Notes under the pieces: model-generated
What the model was told of the DNA's origin: nothing
Database searches by the model: none
What the model saw: the letters and a program-made list of their open reading frames with translations, nothing else
Translations under genes and position numbers: made by a program
Assembly: GCA_023418475.1 (NCBI GenBank)
Contig: JAEZZO010000049.1
Coordinates: 1-64,000, forward strand
From: Bacillota bacterium
GTDB taxonomy: Bacteria > Bacillota > Clostridia > Lachnospirales > Lachnospiraceae
Direction of reading: 5' to 3'
DNA: 64,000 bases
Part shown: positions 43,382-53,543 of the stretch, piece after piece
Numbering within the stretch: position 1 is the first letter of the stretch
How the letters are laid out: each line of letters starts with the position of its first letter

Positions 43382-46111
43382 TTATTCTCTGTTTTTTAAT
43401 ACCTCTGCCGGAGTTAATTTTTTCAATTGGCCAACCAGAAGGCGGTCAATGATAAAATACAATGTCATAATAAACATATAAATTCCAAGATATAGCTGCC
43501 AGCTAAAAGTAAGGTTTATTCCACAAGCTACATTCGAAATCAAAAAAGGATAGATTGTATCTATCAGCTTCTTGTCAAGCGGAATACAAATCGCTGCTCC
43601 TATGGCGATCAGATATAAATTCCCGTTTAGATACAATTTTCTAATCTCCCCGGTACGATAACCAAATATTTTAATTAGGGATATGTTGAAGGCAGAACGA
43701 TCGATCATAACCTTAACCATTAGATACATGACTACACAGAAAATGAATGCAGGTACTGTAAGCAGCATACAAATTAATGGCATCATTTTTGCGATAAAGA
43801 CATCAGAGCTTTTACCGATATCTTCTTTCGTAGTTGTTGCATATAATCTCCCGACATCTACGTCAAGCTTGTGATCTGCTAATACTACATTATAAAAATC
43901 ATCCTTCTCTCCGAATAACCTTCTCATACTGTCAATATCCATAAAGGCATAAAGACCTGTTGCATACTGTATGATATCCTCCACCGTAAACGCATGATCC
44001 ACGTCCTCTTCATCCTCTGTCAGAATTACTTTATCTCCAATGGATAGTTGATATTTCTGTGCCATAGCGGAGGAAATAATGATTTTATTCTTACTCTTTT
44101 TCACATCGGCATCAAAATACGGATTACCGCGGTGAATCCCCAGCAAGGTTACATCCAGCTGGTATCCGTACATTTCTCTTTTCAGCACCTTGGCAAAGCA
44201 TTCCTCTCCACCCTTTGGTACATTCTTTTCCGGATATTTATAGGTGTACATAACTGCATATTTTGTATCTGCTTTATAGTCCGTACTGACATGCTTACAC
44301 AAAACATAGCAATCAAATCCCATCATCATAACCAACAAGGAGATAAACATACCAAATAATACTGTAAAACCTGTTCTAGCTTCTCTTAGCATCTGCCGAA
44401 TACGAAATATGCTGATAAATCCAAGGTTTCCAAGATTAACATTGCTGATTTTACTGCTTTTTTGCTCATTTCTTATCAATTTTAAAACCGGCTGTGAAAG
44501 CCGCTTTTGTATTACTGCGCAATTTACGATTGCGGCGACTACCGGAGGCATAATTACTCCATATATTATGAGATAGGGAGGATAAGTTGTATGCAGCAGT
44601 GGTATAGAAAAATAGTTATAACAATCCTGCATTTGATAATTTACCCCCCATTTACTAAATCCAAGTATTGTCCCCACTGCTCCCGCAAGGAATGTTACTA
44701 TCACCGGAAGCATCAGGTAATGAAGAATCAGCTCCTTCTTTTTTGCTCCCAGTGCATATAAAGCTCCAATAATACTGCTTTCCTTTTCTATTGCATGTAT
44801 CACAAATACAGAAATTACATAGGTAAATAATATCATTGCAATGATGCCTGCTATGAGACCTGCCACTTTATTAATGACCTGGTCATCTGCGGAGGCCTTA
44901 ATTCTCGGATTATCAGAAGCCTTCAGAAATTGTGTCAGATTACTTAAAAATACATCAAAACCAGACTTCATAATTTCGTCTGAATTATCTTTTAATTTGT
45001 CCATTTCGTCAGAAAGCCTCACACTTCCATCTGCTGCGCCTGCTACCATATCTGTATATTGTACAACACCCTCCTTATACTCCTTTAACTTTTTGAGTTG
45101 TCTCTGAACAGAGTCCAATTTAATACGAAATAAGGCATTCTCAGAATTGGCATATAAGTCTCCCAGTAACTGTTCAAAATTATCTTCTGTCAACTGCTTT
45201 TTCAGTCCGTATTCTCTTAATCCATCGCTGGCTTCTTCTAAATATGAATTCAAAATCAAATCTGCCCCCGACTTCAAACTGCTGTTATGACTCTTAAGCT
45301 CTGTCAACGCTTTTTCCATATCCTGCGATCCGGCTTGCAGCTCCCCAATTCCTTTCTCCAAGTCCTCCTTCTTACCAACCTTCTCCTCCCAGTATTCCTG
45401 GAAATATGGATCAGATATTTTATTTGCTGTAATTTTGTTATTCCTTAAATTAGATTTTAATTCGTCCGCAGTCATTTTCTCTCCCAGACGATATGCATAG
45501 GTAAGATCTTCTGCTCTAGTGTTTTGAGCAGATTCTTTTAATATGTGATAGGCTTTTTCAACTACAAATGCCAATCCAAATTGATTACTGTCCACACTGG
45601 TGTCTGATAGATTTTCATACATGGCATCGTAATCCGGAACTGTTCCAATACCAACAATTCGGAATCTTTCCAGGCCAATCATAATATTATCGCCCAGACG
45701 TAACCCCTTCGCCTGACAGTACCGCTTTTCCAGTACTGCCTCATCCTTTCTCATCGGTAATCTGCCTCCATCCAGTGAAATCAGATTAATTTTTTTCCTG
45801 TTTTGAAATATTCTCAAGGAACTGCCATCTTTCTGCTTAAAATCAAGGCAATACATTTTCTCAAGAGTAACCCCTTTGTCTGTCAGCTTTCTCTCTTCCG
45901 CTTTTGTTAATGGCACAAACACATTGAATTCCCCATCTTCCAGATGGCTTTCTTCCGCTTCTTGATTTACACCGGTGATTACCGTATCGGCAGCGCCCAC
46001 CAGACTTACTACCAGGTACATCCCCATTATGACTAGCAATCCCAATGCAAGATAGCGAAAAAAATTTGCTTTTAGAGTTCTCCATACCCGTTTCCGTAAT
46101 ATTTTTTGCAT
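43382..46111 (-). CDS. ABC exporter permease with FtsX domains and a large coiled extracellular region
   Basis: The 909-residue protein has an N-terminal membrane helix (about 17-40), an extracellular domain, and a helical coiled-coil insert (about 240-390). A first FtsX core follows (about 415-540, with SSIIGALYALGAKKKEL), then a second extracellular domain and a last FtsX core (about 770-900, with FNISLIKIFGYR). The layout resembles exporters used for peptide resistance or lipid/lipoprotein release. Its ATG directly abuts the stop codon of the ATPase gene, so the two are coupled. Expression is probably under the TetR encoded upstream. Confidence 0.88.
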   Translation of the reverse strand: MQKILRKRVWRTLKANFFRYLALGLLVIMGMYLVVSLVGAADTVITGVNQEAEESHLEDGEFNVFVPLTKAEERKLTDKGVTLEKMYCLDFKQKDGSSLRIFQNRKKINLISLDGGRLPMRKDEAVLEKRYCQAKGLRLGDNIMIGLERFRIVGIGTVPDYDAMYENLSDTSVDSNQFGLAFVVEKAYHILKESAQNTRAEDLTYAYRLGEKMTADELKSNLRNNKITANKISDPYFQEYWEEKVGKKEDLEKGIGELQAGSQDMEKALTELKSHNSSLKSGADLILNSYLEEASDGLREYGLKKQLTEDNFEQLLGDLYANSENALFRIKLDSVQRQLKKLKEYKEGVVQYTDMVAGAADGSVRLSDEMDKLKDNSDEIMKSGFDVFLSNLTQFLKASDNPRIKASADDQVINKVAGLIAGIIAMILFTYVISVFVIHAIEKESSIIGALYALGAKKKELILHYLMLPVIVTFLAGAVGTILGFSKWGVNYQMQDCYNYFSIPLLHTTYPPYLIIYGVIMPPVVAAIVNCAVIQKRLSQPVLKLIRNEQKSSKISNVNLGNLGFISIFRIRQMLREARTGFTVLFGMFISLLVMMMGFDCYVLCKHVSTDYKADTKYAVMYTYKYPEKNVPKGGEECFAKVLKREMYGYQLDVTLLGIHRGNPYFDADVKKSKNKIIISSAMAQKYQLSIGDKVILTEDEEDVDHAFTVEDIIQYATGLYAFMDIDSMRRLFGEKDDFYNVVLADHKLDVDVGRLYATTTKEDIGKSSDVFIAKMMPLICMLLTVPAFIFCVVMYLMVKVMIDRSAFNISLIKIFGYRTGEIRKLYLNGNLYLIAIGAAICIPLDKKLIDTIYPFLISNVACGINLTFSWQLYLGIYMFIMTLYFIIDRLLVGQLKKLTPAEVLKNRE

Positions 46112-46813
46112 TTATAGATCCCCCAATTCTGCTGCCGGAATTCTGTTCTCAACCACATATTCCCCGCTAATCATCCCATCCTTAATCATAATAACCTTAT
46201 CTACCATATTTTTAATGGCATTATTATGCGTTACAATCAACATCGTAGTTCCGAACTTTTTATTTATTTTTTCTAATAATATTAAAATATCCCTGGCGGT
46301 CTTAGAATCAAGTGCACCTGTCGGCTCATCACAAAGCAAAAGCTTTGGATTTTTGATTAAAGCTCTAGCTATGGCACAACGCTGCTGTTGCCCGCCGGAC
46401 AGCTGGGATGGAAACTTATGCTGATGCTCCGTAAGCCCCAAAGTTTCTAAAAGTTCTTCCAGCTTAAAGGGATGCATAGTTAAATATTCACATACCTGTA
46501 TATTTTCTTTTACCGTAAGATTTGGTATCAGATTATAGAATTGGAAGATGAAACCTAAATTCTGTCGCCTGTAATCCGAAAGCGCCTCTTGCTTTAATCC
46601 GGCAATTTCTTTTCCATCCACCTGGATTGAACCAGAATCAATGCTATCTAATCCGCCGATACAATTTAGAAGGGTGGATTTGCCGGAACCGCTGGCTCCC
46701 TGGATCACACACATCTGCCCACGCTCTACTCCTGTTGTAATCCCATTTAACACCTGAATATAACTGTCGTTTTCTCCATAACTCTTTTTAATGTTTTTTA
46801 CTTCTAGATACAT
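46112..46813 (-). CDS. ABC transporter ATP-binding protein
   Basis: The 233-residue ATPase has Walker A GASGSGKST (39-47), Q-loop FIFQFYNL, signature LSGGQQQR and Walker B LLLCDEPTGALD. It belongs to the MacB/LolD group and powers the FtsX permease encoded with no gap after it. The gene follows a 27-bp palindrome that matches one at the TetR promoter. Confidence 0.94.
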   Translation of the reverse strand: MYLEVKNIKKSYGENDSYIQVLNGITTGVERGQMCVIQGASGSGKSTLLNCIGGLDSIDSGSIQVDGKEIAGLKQEALSDYRRQNLGFIFQFYNLIPNLTVKENIQVCEYLTMHPFKLEELLETLGLTEHQHKFPSQLSGGQQQRCAIARALIKNPKLLLCDEPTGALDSKTARDILILLEKINKKFGTTMLIVTHNNAIKNMVDKVIMIKDGMISGEYVVENRIPAAELGDL

Positions 46814-46849
46814 ACTTTTACCTCCGATTACACTTTCTTATTGATGTAA

Positions 46850-46876
46850 AAACAACATAACAGTGTTATGTTGTTT
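46850..46876. promoter_or_regulatory. TetR operator upstream of the ABC exporter
   Basis: AAACAACATAACA and TGTTATGTTGTTT form a perfect 27-bp palindrome around a central G, 37 bp upstream of the ATPase start. Its core, ATAACA-N-TGTTAT, recurs before the TetR gene. Confidence 0.75.
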
Positions 46877-46936
46877 CTATATTTTTAGCTATACATAAGT
46901 AGACTTCGTTGAAATCAACTCCTGTATAGCTTTATA

Positions 46937-47548
46937 TTATCCGAATATTCCATAAGATCCCGATGTAAAATATTTTATTATTTTTCCCATGTGCTGCTGC
47001 GCGGCTTCCTCTGATTCTTCATGCGCCAACATATGGACAAATATATCGATATGAATATGCGCCATCCAATGAATGATAAAGTCATCTGCTTTTTCCCGCC
47101 CCATCTGTTCTGCAATCTGATCAAACAGTATCCTATAATGCTTTTCCGTAATATCTACAAATTTATCAATCGCATGTTCAAATCTTGAACCTTGGCTCTT
47201 TATTAAGATCAGCCGGCATTCCTCCTTATACTGGAATATATAATGTATAATCTGCCTTGCTGTCTCAAGGTCATCCGAAAAATCCTGCTTTATTACGAAA
47301 CCTTTTTCAGCTTCAATAATCTCCTGTTGATAATGATGATTCATTATCTCATAAAGCTTATTCAAGGGTATCTCTACCAGTGAGGCAAACAGATCTTCCT
47401 TATCCTGAAAGAAAAAATATAATGCTCCTGTTGTTACGCCTGCCTCCTTGCAAATAGTTCGAAGAGAAGCCTGCATATATCCTTTCTCCATAAATTCCTT
47501 TTTCGCACTGGCTAAAAGCTTTAATTTAGTCTCTTTATCGTCTTTCAA
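46937..47548 (-). CDS. TetR-family regulator of the ABC exporter
   Basis: The 203-residue regulator has the TetR helix-turn-helix (SLRTICKEAGVTTGALYFFF, residues about 27-46) and a helical ligand-binding domain containing HIHIDIFVHMLAH, whose histidines may mark a metal or ligand pocket. It starts at TTG with AGGAGG upstream. It is encoded just before the exporter in the same direction and probably represses both itself and the exporter until a ligand binds. Confidence 0.9.
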   Translation of the reverse strand: MKDDKETKLKLLASAKKEFMEKGYMQASLRTICKEAGVTTGALYFFFQDKEDLFASLVEIPLNKLYEIMNHHYQQEIIEAEKGFVIKQDFSDDLETARQIIHYIFQYKEECRLILIKSQGSRFEHAIDKFVDITEKHYRILFDQIAEQMGREKADDFIIHWMAHIHIDIFVHMLAHEESEEAAQQHMGKIIKYFTSGSYGIFG

Positions 47549-47584
47549 CTCCGCCTCCTGGAAATGATTGTATCATCAAATTGG

Positions 47585-47597
47585 ATAACACTGTTAT
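47585..47597. promoter_or_regulatory. TetR operator at the TetR promoter
   Basis: ATAACA-C-TGTTAT is a perfect palindrome 37 bp upstream of the TetR start. A 16-base stretch around it matches the larger operator before the ABC genes on the other strand, supporting autoregulation. Confidence 0.65.
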
Positions 47598-47629
47598 GTT
47601 ACTCCAATTTCATTCTTTTGTCAACCCCA

Positions 47630-49360
47630 TTATACCGGCAGACTTGCCTCCAGGCACAACGCTCCATACCCAAGTGTCCGATTCGGATAAACGCTCTCTA
47701 TTTTGAGCTGTCTGGCTCCGTTAATCAGGTATGCCTTCAGTTTCTCCCCATATAAATACAGGTCGTTCTTCTCCACAATTCCCCATTCCAGCAGCAGGGC
47801 GGCACTTCCTGTGACAAAAGGCGTTGCCATGGAGGTTCCGGAACGGATCGCGTAACCTCCGCCCGGAGCACAGGAATTAATATCGACACCGGGAGCTACA
47901 AGATCCGGCTTAATCTCCATATTTCTGGTAAAGCCTCTTCCGGAAAATGGAGCATAGCTGTCCGTGTAGGCATTATAAGCTCCTACACTGATCGCATTTG
48001 CTGCAGTCGAGGGAACTGTCAATGTCGTGAATTCGGAAGGCAGTAAAAATCTTGTATTCGGATTTTTTACACCGCCGGAGGGAAGCCACATATCATAGTT
48101 ACCAACCACAATTCTCTTTGGCACCAGCTCAAACCTCCATACGCCGGAGTTAACATATTGATTAACCGGAACAAATTCGATATAGATTTCCTGCTGAGAA
48201 TTATAAGGAGTAGGTTCTCCATAGTATAAATATATTTCAGTCTGCCCAATTCGAAATTGCTGTTTGCCCAGGATAGTGGGGATAGGCCCGACACGGGTTC
48301 CATTCGGTGCCGTTATTACTATGTCGAAATGATCAAAATAATTCTTCCAGATCTGAAGGTTAAATGAAAATTCATAATCACTAACCGCAACCTCCACTGC
48401 CGTATTACTGCCCATTTTCAATATACCCTGTGCATGGTTTCCGGTTGCCCCTTCGTTACCGGTACCAATAACAATGCTGACCTTCCATGAATTTGCCGCA
48501 TCATCGATATATCTTTCCAATAAGGAGGTGCCGGTGTGTGACCCATAATTGTTACCGAAACTGATATTAATTGCTAAGGGCTTATTTACTTCAATAGCGT
48601 ATTGTATTGCAAAATTAATCGCCTGCATCAGCTGCGTTGTTCTTGGAAAGGAATCGCCAGCAGATTCACCAAGCTTAATAACAACTATTTCGCTTTGTGA
48701 TGCAATTCCACGGTATAAACCCTTACTTGCCCTCCCGTTTCCAGCGGCAATCCCTGCCACATGAGTACCGTGTCCGGATAAGTCAGTACTCGGTACAATT
48801 TCCATCCGTTCCGGCATGGGAGTTTTTAATGCTTCATTAATTTTTTCTTTGGTGTATAAGGTTCCAATATCGTAACCCGGAGGTGGTGTACCCCGTATTG
48901 TCTGATCCCATAAAATTGTAATCCGGGTGGTACCGTCTTCATTGCGAAAATCCGGATGGGAATAGTCAACTCCTGAATCAATAATTGCCACCAGTGTGCC
49001 GTTGCCAAAGAGATTATATGGTTGTGTCTGTACCGGATTTATACAGGAAGCAGTCCTTCCCTGGTTAACTTCATAAAAAAGGCGCTTGGGTTTTTCGATA
49101 AATTCAATTTCTTCATAATCGGACAATCTATCAATTAAGTATTCTGGTACTGTTAAGATTGCATAGTCGTTTAACAGCTCTACAGCTGATACATTAAGTT
49201 CATTTCTTATTCTATCAAGATTACCATGATATTTCACAATTAATTCCCATGTTTTGGTATCCGGTGTGTAGCCAACATCCAGACTCGCTGTTTTTTCCCT
49301 GACAGAACCCGGAACTTCCAGTGCTAGATTTAATTGATTTTCAAGCTTTTCATTCGGCAT
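47630..49360 (-). CDS. Csp-like subtilisin (S8 peptidase)
   Basis: The 576-residue protease has the complete triad: Asp128 (IIDSGVD), His197 (GHGTHVAG) and Ser510 (SGTSMATP). A jelly-roll insert of about 130 residues lies between the last two (about 325-455). An N-terminal prodomain-like stretch (about 1-100) precedes the catalytic domain. There is no signal peptide. This is the architecture of clostridial Csp germination proteases and their many vegetative relatives. The start at 49360 has AGAAAGG 7 bases upstream. It is monocistronic. The role in germination is only a possibility, since other csp genes or SleC are not nearby. Confidence 0.85.
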   Translation of the reverse strand: MPNEKLENQLNLALEVPGSVREKTASLDVGYTPDTKTWELIVKYHGNLDRIRNELNVSAVELLNDYAILTVPEYLIDRLSDYEEIEFIEKPKRLFYEVNQGRTASCINPVQTQPYNLFGNGTLVAIIDSGVDYSHPDFRNEDGTTRITILWDQTIRGTPPPGYDIGTLYTKEKINEALKTPMPERMEIVPSTDLSGHGTHVAGIAAGNGRASKGLYRGIASQSEIVVIKLGESAGDSFPRTTQLMQAINFAIQYAIEVNKPLAINISFGNNYGSHTGTSLLERYIDDAANSWKVSIVIGTGNEGATGNHAQGILKMGSNTAVEVAVSDYEFSFNLQIWKNYFDHFDIVITAPNGTRVGPIPTILGKQQFRIGQTEIYLYYGEPTPYNSQQEIYIEFVPVNQYVNSGVWRFELVPKRIVVGNYDMWLPSGGVKNPNTRFLLPSEFTTLTVPSTAANAISVGAYNAYTDSYAPFSGRGFTRNMEIKPDLVAPGVDINSCAPGGGYAIRSGTSMATPFVTGSAALLLEWGIVEKNDLYLYGEKLKAYLINGARQLKIESVYPNRTLGYGALCLEASLPV

Positions 49361-49696
49361 AATTGAGCCTTTCTGATGTCTCCTATTCAATTCAGTATAT
49401 GCACTCGGACTATAATATATCAATCTCTCCACAAAATCGTAACCTATGTTCCTGTTTTACAGCCCCAAAATCATCCTGTTTCTTTCTTATCCGAAAAGTC
49501 ATTATTGTTATACTTGAAGTTATAAGGCCCTCCTTGACCTCTTGGTATATTTGTATGATCTCCTTGATTTCTTCCACTGAAGCAATCATCACAAACATAA
49601 TCACAACTCTTCCGTAATGGGATACCCGGTTGATTACAGTTATATTGTCAAGTTGCTCCTGCTTGATTTAGATGGGAAGAAGTGCTCCCAATCTAT

Positions 49697-51454
49697 TCAA
49701 ATACTCCAGCCAAAGCTCTCCTGCTGTATCGTATAAAGCTTATGATATAATCCGTGCTTATGAAGCAGCTGTGAATGGGTACCTTCCTCTTCTATCCTTC
49801 CTTCCTTCATTACAATAATTTTATCTGCATCGGCAATTGTACGCAGACGGTGGGCAATCACAATGACTGTTTTATTTTCGATTAATCTGCCGATTGCCTG
49901 TTGAATAAATGATTCACTCTCCGGATCCAGTGATGCAGTAGCTTCATCAAGCAGTACAATGGGAGCATTCTTTAGGAGTGCTCTCGCTATGGATAGGCGC
50001 TGGCGCTCTCCCCCTGACAAAGTACTACCGTTTTCCCCCAGCAGTGTGTCATAGCCCTTGGGCAACTTATCAGCAAATTCATCACAGCGTGCAGCTTTTG
50101 CCGCTGTCATGATTTGTTCTCTTGTTGCTTCCCTATTACCAATCCGGATATTGTTATAGATGGTATCATTAAATAAAACAACATCTTGAAATACAAAGGA
50201 CATATAGGACATCAGATGTTCCGGATCAAGAGTTTTCACATCAACTCCTCCAATTGTGATTTTTCCCCCTTCTACGTCCCAAAATCTAGCAATCAGGCGG
50301 GACAATGTACTCTTACCGCTTCCTGACGGTCCTACCAGTGCCGTAATAGATCCGGCCGGTATCGTTGTATTGATGTTTTTAATGGTTTCTTCTCCATCCG
50401 TATGATATCGGAAAGATACATTATCAAAACAAATATCATATTGCCTGATCGGTGTTTGCATTCCCTCCATCGGAGTGATATCCAGCAATGCACGCATTCG
50501 CTTTATGGCAATCTGGTGGTATAATAGCTCCGGAAGCAAGGTAAGCTCGGTGATTATCGGTCCGTATATTCGTGTTACAATTAACAGACACATCAAAAGA
50601 GGAATTAATTCAATCTGCCCTCCGATCAGTAAATTGATCCCTGCAAATACCGTAATTCCAATACCTGCCTGAAGCACTACCTGTGCACCGGTTACAAAGA
50701 CACCTGTACCAAATTCCATAGTAATTGCGAGATTTTTCATGGTGCGCAGCGCCTGCTCCAGCTTTTCGAAACGCTCTCCATCCATATTGCAGGCTTTAAT
50801 CACCTTAATTCCTTCAATATATTCCTGTACCTGTTCCGAAGCATCCAGCTTTGCCTGGGCATGTTTTCTTGCCAGCCTTCTTTGCAATCCACGGCTTCCT
50901 GTTATAATAAGGAAGGCAAGCGGAACCGATAGAAAGATGGCAATCGCCATACGCCAGTCATAAAAAGCTATCATAATACATATTGCTGTAATTGTAATTG
51001 CATTCGAGAAAAGTTGGGGATATACATGGCTAAGTACAGTCTCGGTAGTTGCCACATCTCCCATAAGATTTGTAGAAAGCTCCGTAATATCTTTAGTATT
51101 AAATAAGCTCATCGGAAGCTTTCGGATATGCTCTGCTAAAGAAGTTCTTGCATTCTCACTTTCTAGATAAGATACGACATAGGTTTTTCTATAATCATTT
51201 TTATTGCACAAAAATACAACGATTGCTGCCACAATTCCCGCCACAAAAAGCGACCACATTTTATTCCAAGATATTTCATTTCCAATAAAGGGATTAACAA
51301 GTTCCATAATAACTCCCAGCATAATCATGGTGGGAAGCATCAGGGAAAAGTTCGTCAATGTGCAGGCAGCTATAGCCTTTTTTAAATCACGGTATCCCTT
51401 ATCACTTAGCATTAACGCTCTTTGCAGTTTTCGCTCTTTCTTATTATCAGGCAT
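49697..51454 (-). CDS. ABC exporter-fold half-transporter, second subunit
   Basis: The 585-residue protein has six membrane helices (about 25-310) fused to an ATPase domain with Walker A GPSGSGKST, signature LSGGERQR and Walker B IVLLDEATASLD. The H-loop (IAHRL) is intact. It overlaps the upstream paralogue by 8 bp, so the two form a heterodimer. Such pairs act as drug exporters or, as in IrtAB/YbtPQ, import siderophores despite the exporter fold. The metal-type operator at the promoter favours the latter. AAGGAG precedes the ATG. Confidence 0.92.
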   Translation of the reverse strand: MPDNKKERKLQRALMLSDKGYRDLKKAIAACTLTNFSLMLPTMIMLGVIMELVNPFIGNEISWNKMWSLFVAGIVAAIVVFLCNKNDYRKTYVVSYLESENARTSLAEHIRKLPMSLFNTKDITELSTNLMGDVATTETVLSHVYPQLFSNAITITAICIMIAFYDWRMAIAIFLSVPLAFLIITGSRGLQRRLARKHAQAKLDASEQVQEYIEGIKVIKACNMDGERFEKLEQALRTMKNLAITMEFGTGVFVTGAQVVLQAGIGITVFAGINLLIGGQIELIPLLMCLLIVTRIYGPIITELTLLPELLYHQIAIKRMRALLDITPMEGMQTPIRQYDICFDNVSFRYHTDGEETIKNINTTIPAGSITALVGPSGSGKSTLSRLIARFWDVEGGKITIGGVDVKTLDPEHLMSYMSFVFQDVVLFNDTIYNNIRIGNREATREQIMTAAKAARCDEFADKLPKGYDTLLGENGSTLSGGERQRLSIARALLKNAPIVLLDEATASLDPESESFIQQAIGRLIENKTVIVIAHRLRTIADADKIIVMKEGRIEEEGTHSQLLHKHGLYHKLYTIQQESFGWSI

Positions 51455-53261
51455 TTATAATATCTCCTTTCCTCTTCATAGTCCAACTAGCCGTCTCATT
51501 ATAGGTTTTCCACATGTGAGTGTATTTACCATTATAACTCAGCAGCTGCTCATGCGTTCCCTCCTCCAACACGCTTCCTTCATTCATCACCACGATCTTA
51601 TTGGCGTTTCTTATAGTTGACAGGCGGTGTGCGATTATAATAACCGTCTTATTCTTCATTAATTTCTCAAAAGCTTTCTGAATCAAATGCTCATTCTCCG
51701 GATCCGCAAAAGCAGTAGCTTCATCCAGCACAATAATTGGTGCATCTTTTACTATGGCACGTGCGATTGCCACTCTCTGTTTTTCGCCTCCGCTTAGATG
51801 AACCCCCTTCGTTCCAATTATTGTATCATATCCCTTGGGAAGCTTCATGATGAAATCATGACACTGTGCCGCCCTGGCAGCTTCAATGATTTGCTCATTG
51901 CCAGCATCTGGATTACCTATGCGGATATTGTCGCGAATACTTTGTTTAAATAGAAACACATCCTGAAATACAAAGCTTACCAACTTCATCAGATAAGAGC
52001 TGCTCATCCTTCGGACATCTACTCCTCCCAATGTAATTTCACCTTCAGCCACATCAAAAAAACGGGGAATCAGATGCGCAATCGTACTCTTTCCGCTTCC
52101 CGAAGAGCCTACTATAGCCGTAACCTCCCCCTGTTTTGCCGTGAAGGTTACCTTGTTGAGTGCCAGAACTTCTTCTAATTTATTATAATAAAAGGAAACC
52201 TTACGAAACTCGACCTGATAACCGTTCGTCCGTTCCGGATAAGATGGCTGTGGCAGTTCCGGCTCAGCAAGCATACAATCCATTGCTTCTACTCCATTCA
52301 GTATTCGCATACTGTTAGAATTAACATACATTACCTTCATCAAAATGCCCGCTGCCGCGGGTACAAAGATCAGATAAAATATCATCGTGGCAGCAAAGTT
52401 ACGGTAATCCGAAGTATACTTTCCAATGAGAATACCTACCGGAATAAGGAAAAGATATACATTGTTAATCAGAGTAACAAAGGCCGAAAAAGAATTTTCC
52501 CAACTTAAGGTAAATGGTATGACCATATTGGTATAATCTTTAATGGTATCATGCAGACGGCGAAAGGAATATACTGTTTGTTTGAAAGCCTTCACTACAG
52601 CAATGCCCCTGATATACTCCACCGTCGCATTATTCATCTCCTCCAGGGATTTCTGATATTGGTTCATCATCCTCTTTGAACCCTCATTACCATACAAAGA
52701 CAGCTGAATAGCATACGCTAGCATTATTCCAAGCATTACTGCAAGTCCTAAACGCCAGTCCACAGCAAAAAGTATTACGATCATAACCACCGGTGCCACA
52801 ACCGCTGCCACAATATCCGGTAATTGGTGTGCAATAAATTCTTCAATCTTCTCAATATTTTCATCCATAATTTTTCTCAGCTTACCACTACCCACAAGAA
52901 TATGAAAACCTAATGGAACCCTGGCCAAATGAGTTGCAAAATTAATTTTTAGTTCATAAAGAGTACCAAAAGCTGCTAGATGAGAACACATTAAAGCCAT
53001 AAAATACAGTATAATATTCAATATGATTCCACCAAAGGCCATTCCCCCATAGCGCAGAGCCACTGTCGCGTCAAGTTCTTGCGTATCCGGCCATACATGA
53101 ATGATTTTCCTAAGCATCAGGTATATTGCTATGTAAGGAATAAAGCTCGCAACAGAGGCTAACGATGACAGTGTCACTGCTCCAAGCATTAACGGCTTTT
53201 TTGTGGCTGCAAGCTCTAAAAGCCGTGCCATCCCTGTCTTAGGTTTCCTTTTTTCTTTCAT
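51447..53261 (-). CDS. ABC exporter-fold half-transporter, first subunit
   Basis: The 604-residue protein has six membrane helices (about 30-320) and an ATPase domain with Walker A GSSGSGKST, signature LSGGEKQR and Walker B IIVLDEATAFAD. The residue after TSAD-type D-loop positions differs from its partner. ATG 53261 is preferred over the GTG at 53270 because GGAG stands 8 bases before it. It is translationally coupled to its partner gene. Two GTTAG-N6-CTAAC palindromes lie in its 330-bp leader/promoter region, linking it to metal control. Confidence 0.92.
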   Translation of the reverse strand: MKEKRKPKTGMARLLELAATKKPLMLGAVTLSSLASVASFIPYIAIYLMLRKIIHVWPDTQELDATVALRYGGMAFGGIILNIILYFMALMCSHLAAFGTLYELKINFATHLARVPLGFHILVGSGKLRKIMDENIEKIEEFIAHQLPDIVAAVVAPVVMIVILFAVDWRLGLAVMLGIMLAYAIQLSLYGNEGSKRMMNQYQKSLEEMNNATVEYIRGIAVVKAFKQTVYSFRRLHDTIKDYTNMVIPFTLSWENSFSAFVTLINNVYLFLIPVGILIGKYTSDYRNFAATMIFYLIFVPAAAGILMKVMYVNSNSMRILNGVEAMDCMLAEPELPQPSYPERTNGYQVEFRKVSFYYNKLEEVLALNKVTFTAKQGEVTAIVGSSGSGKSTIAHLIPRFFDVAEGEITLGGVDVRRMSSSYLMKLVSFVFQDVFLFKQSIRDNIRIGNPDAGNEQIIEAARAAQCHDFIMKLPKGYDTIIGTKGVHLSGGEKQRVAIARAIVKDAPIIVLDEATAFADPENEHLIQKAFEKLMKNKTVIIIAHRLSTIRNANKIVVMNEGSVLEEGTHEQLLSYNGKYTHMWKTYNETASWTMKRKGDIINA

Positions 53262-53445
53262 AACCGTCACTCCAATCCGATTCCAAAGAATCTATCCTAT
53301 TTATTTTCTTTTTCTGCTCTATTACAATAAAACTATTCATAATTAACAATCCCTCTTCCCACAATTGCAGGCAAACGATTTTGGTTTTTGGTGCTATACC
53401 GTTATTTGGATTAATAACTAATATAAATTCGTTTGTCACAATCAA

Positions 53446-53475
53446 CCCTATGGTTAGTTGTGTCTAACCATAGGG
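53446..53475. promoter_or_regulatory. Extended GTTAG-N6-CTAAC palindrome in the ABC leader
   Basis: CCCTATGGTTAG (53446-53457) is perfectly complementary to CTAACCATAGGG (53464-53475), with N6 TTGTGT. It is the longest of the five copies and lies downstream of the ABC promoter. A Fur-like ATGATAATCAT stands at 53510-53520. Confidence 0.65.
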
Positions 53476-53543
53476 TATCGTTAACTCCTTCAATAATTCC
53501 GTTCGTGAAATGATAATCATATGATTAGTTTTACCACACTGTG

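Noticed and set aside
49410..49604. A 64-codon minus-strand frame upstream of the subtilisin
   Set aside because: It overlaps the subtilisin start region, has no ribosome site or recognisable fold, and its composition looks like chance.
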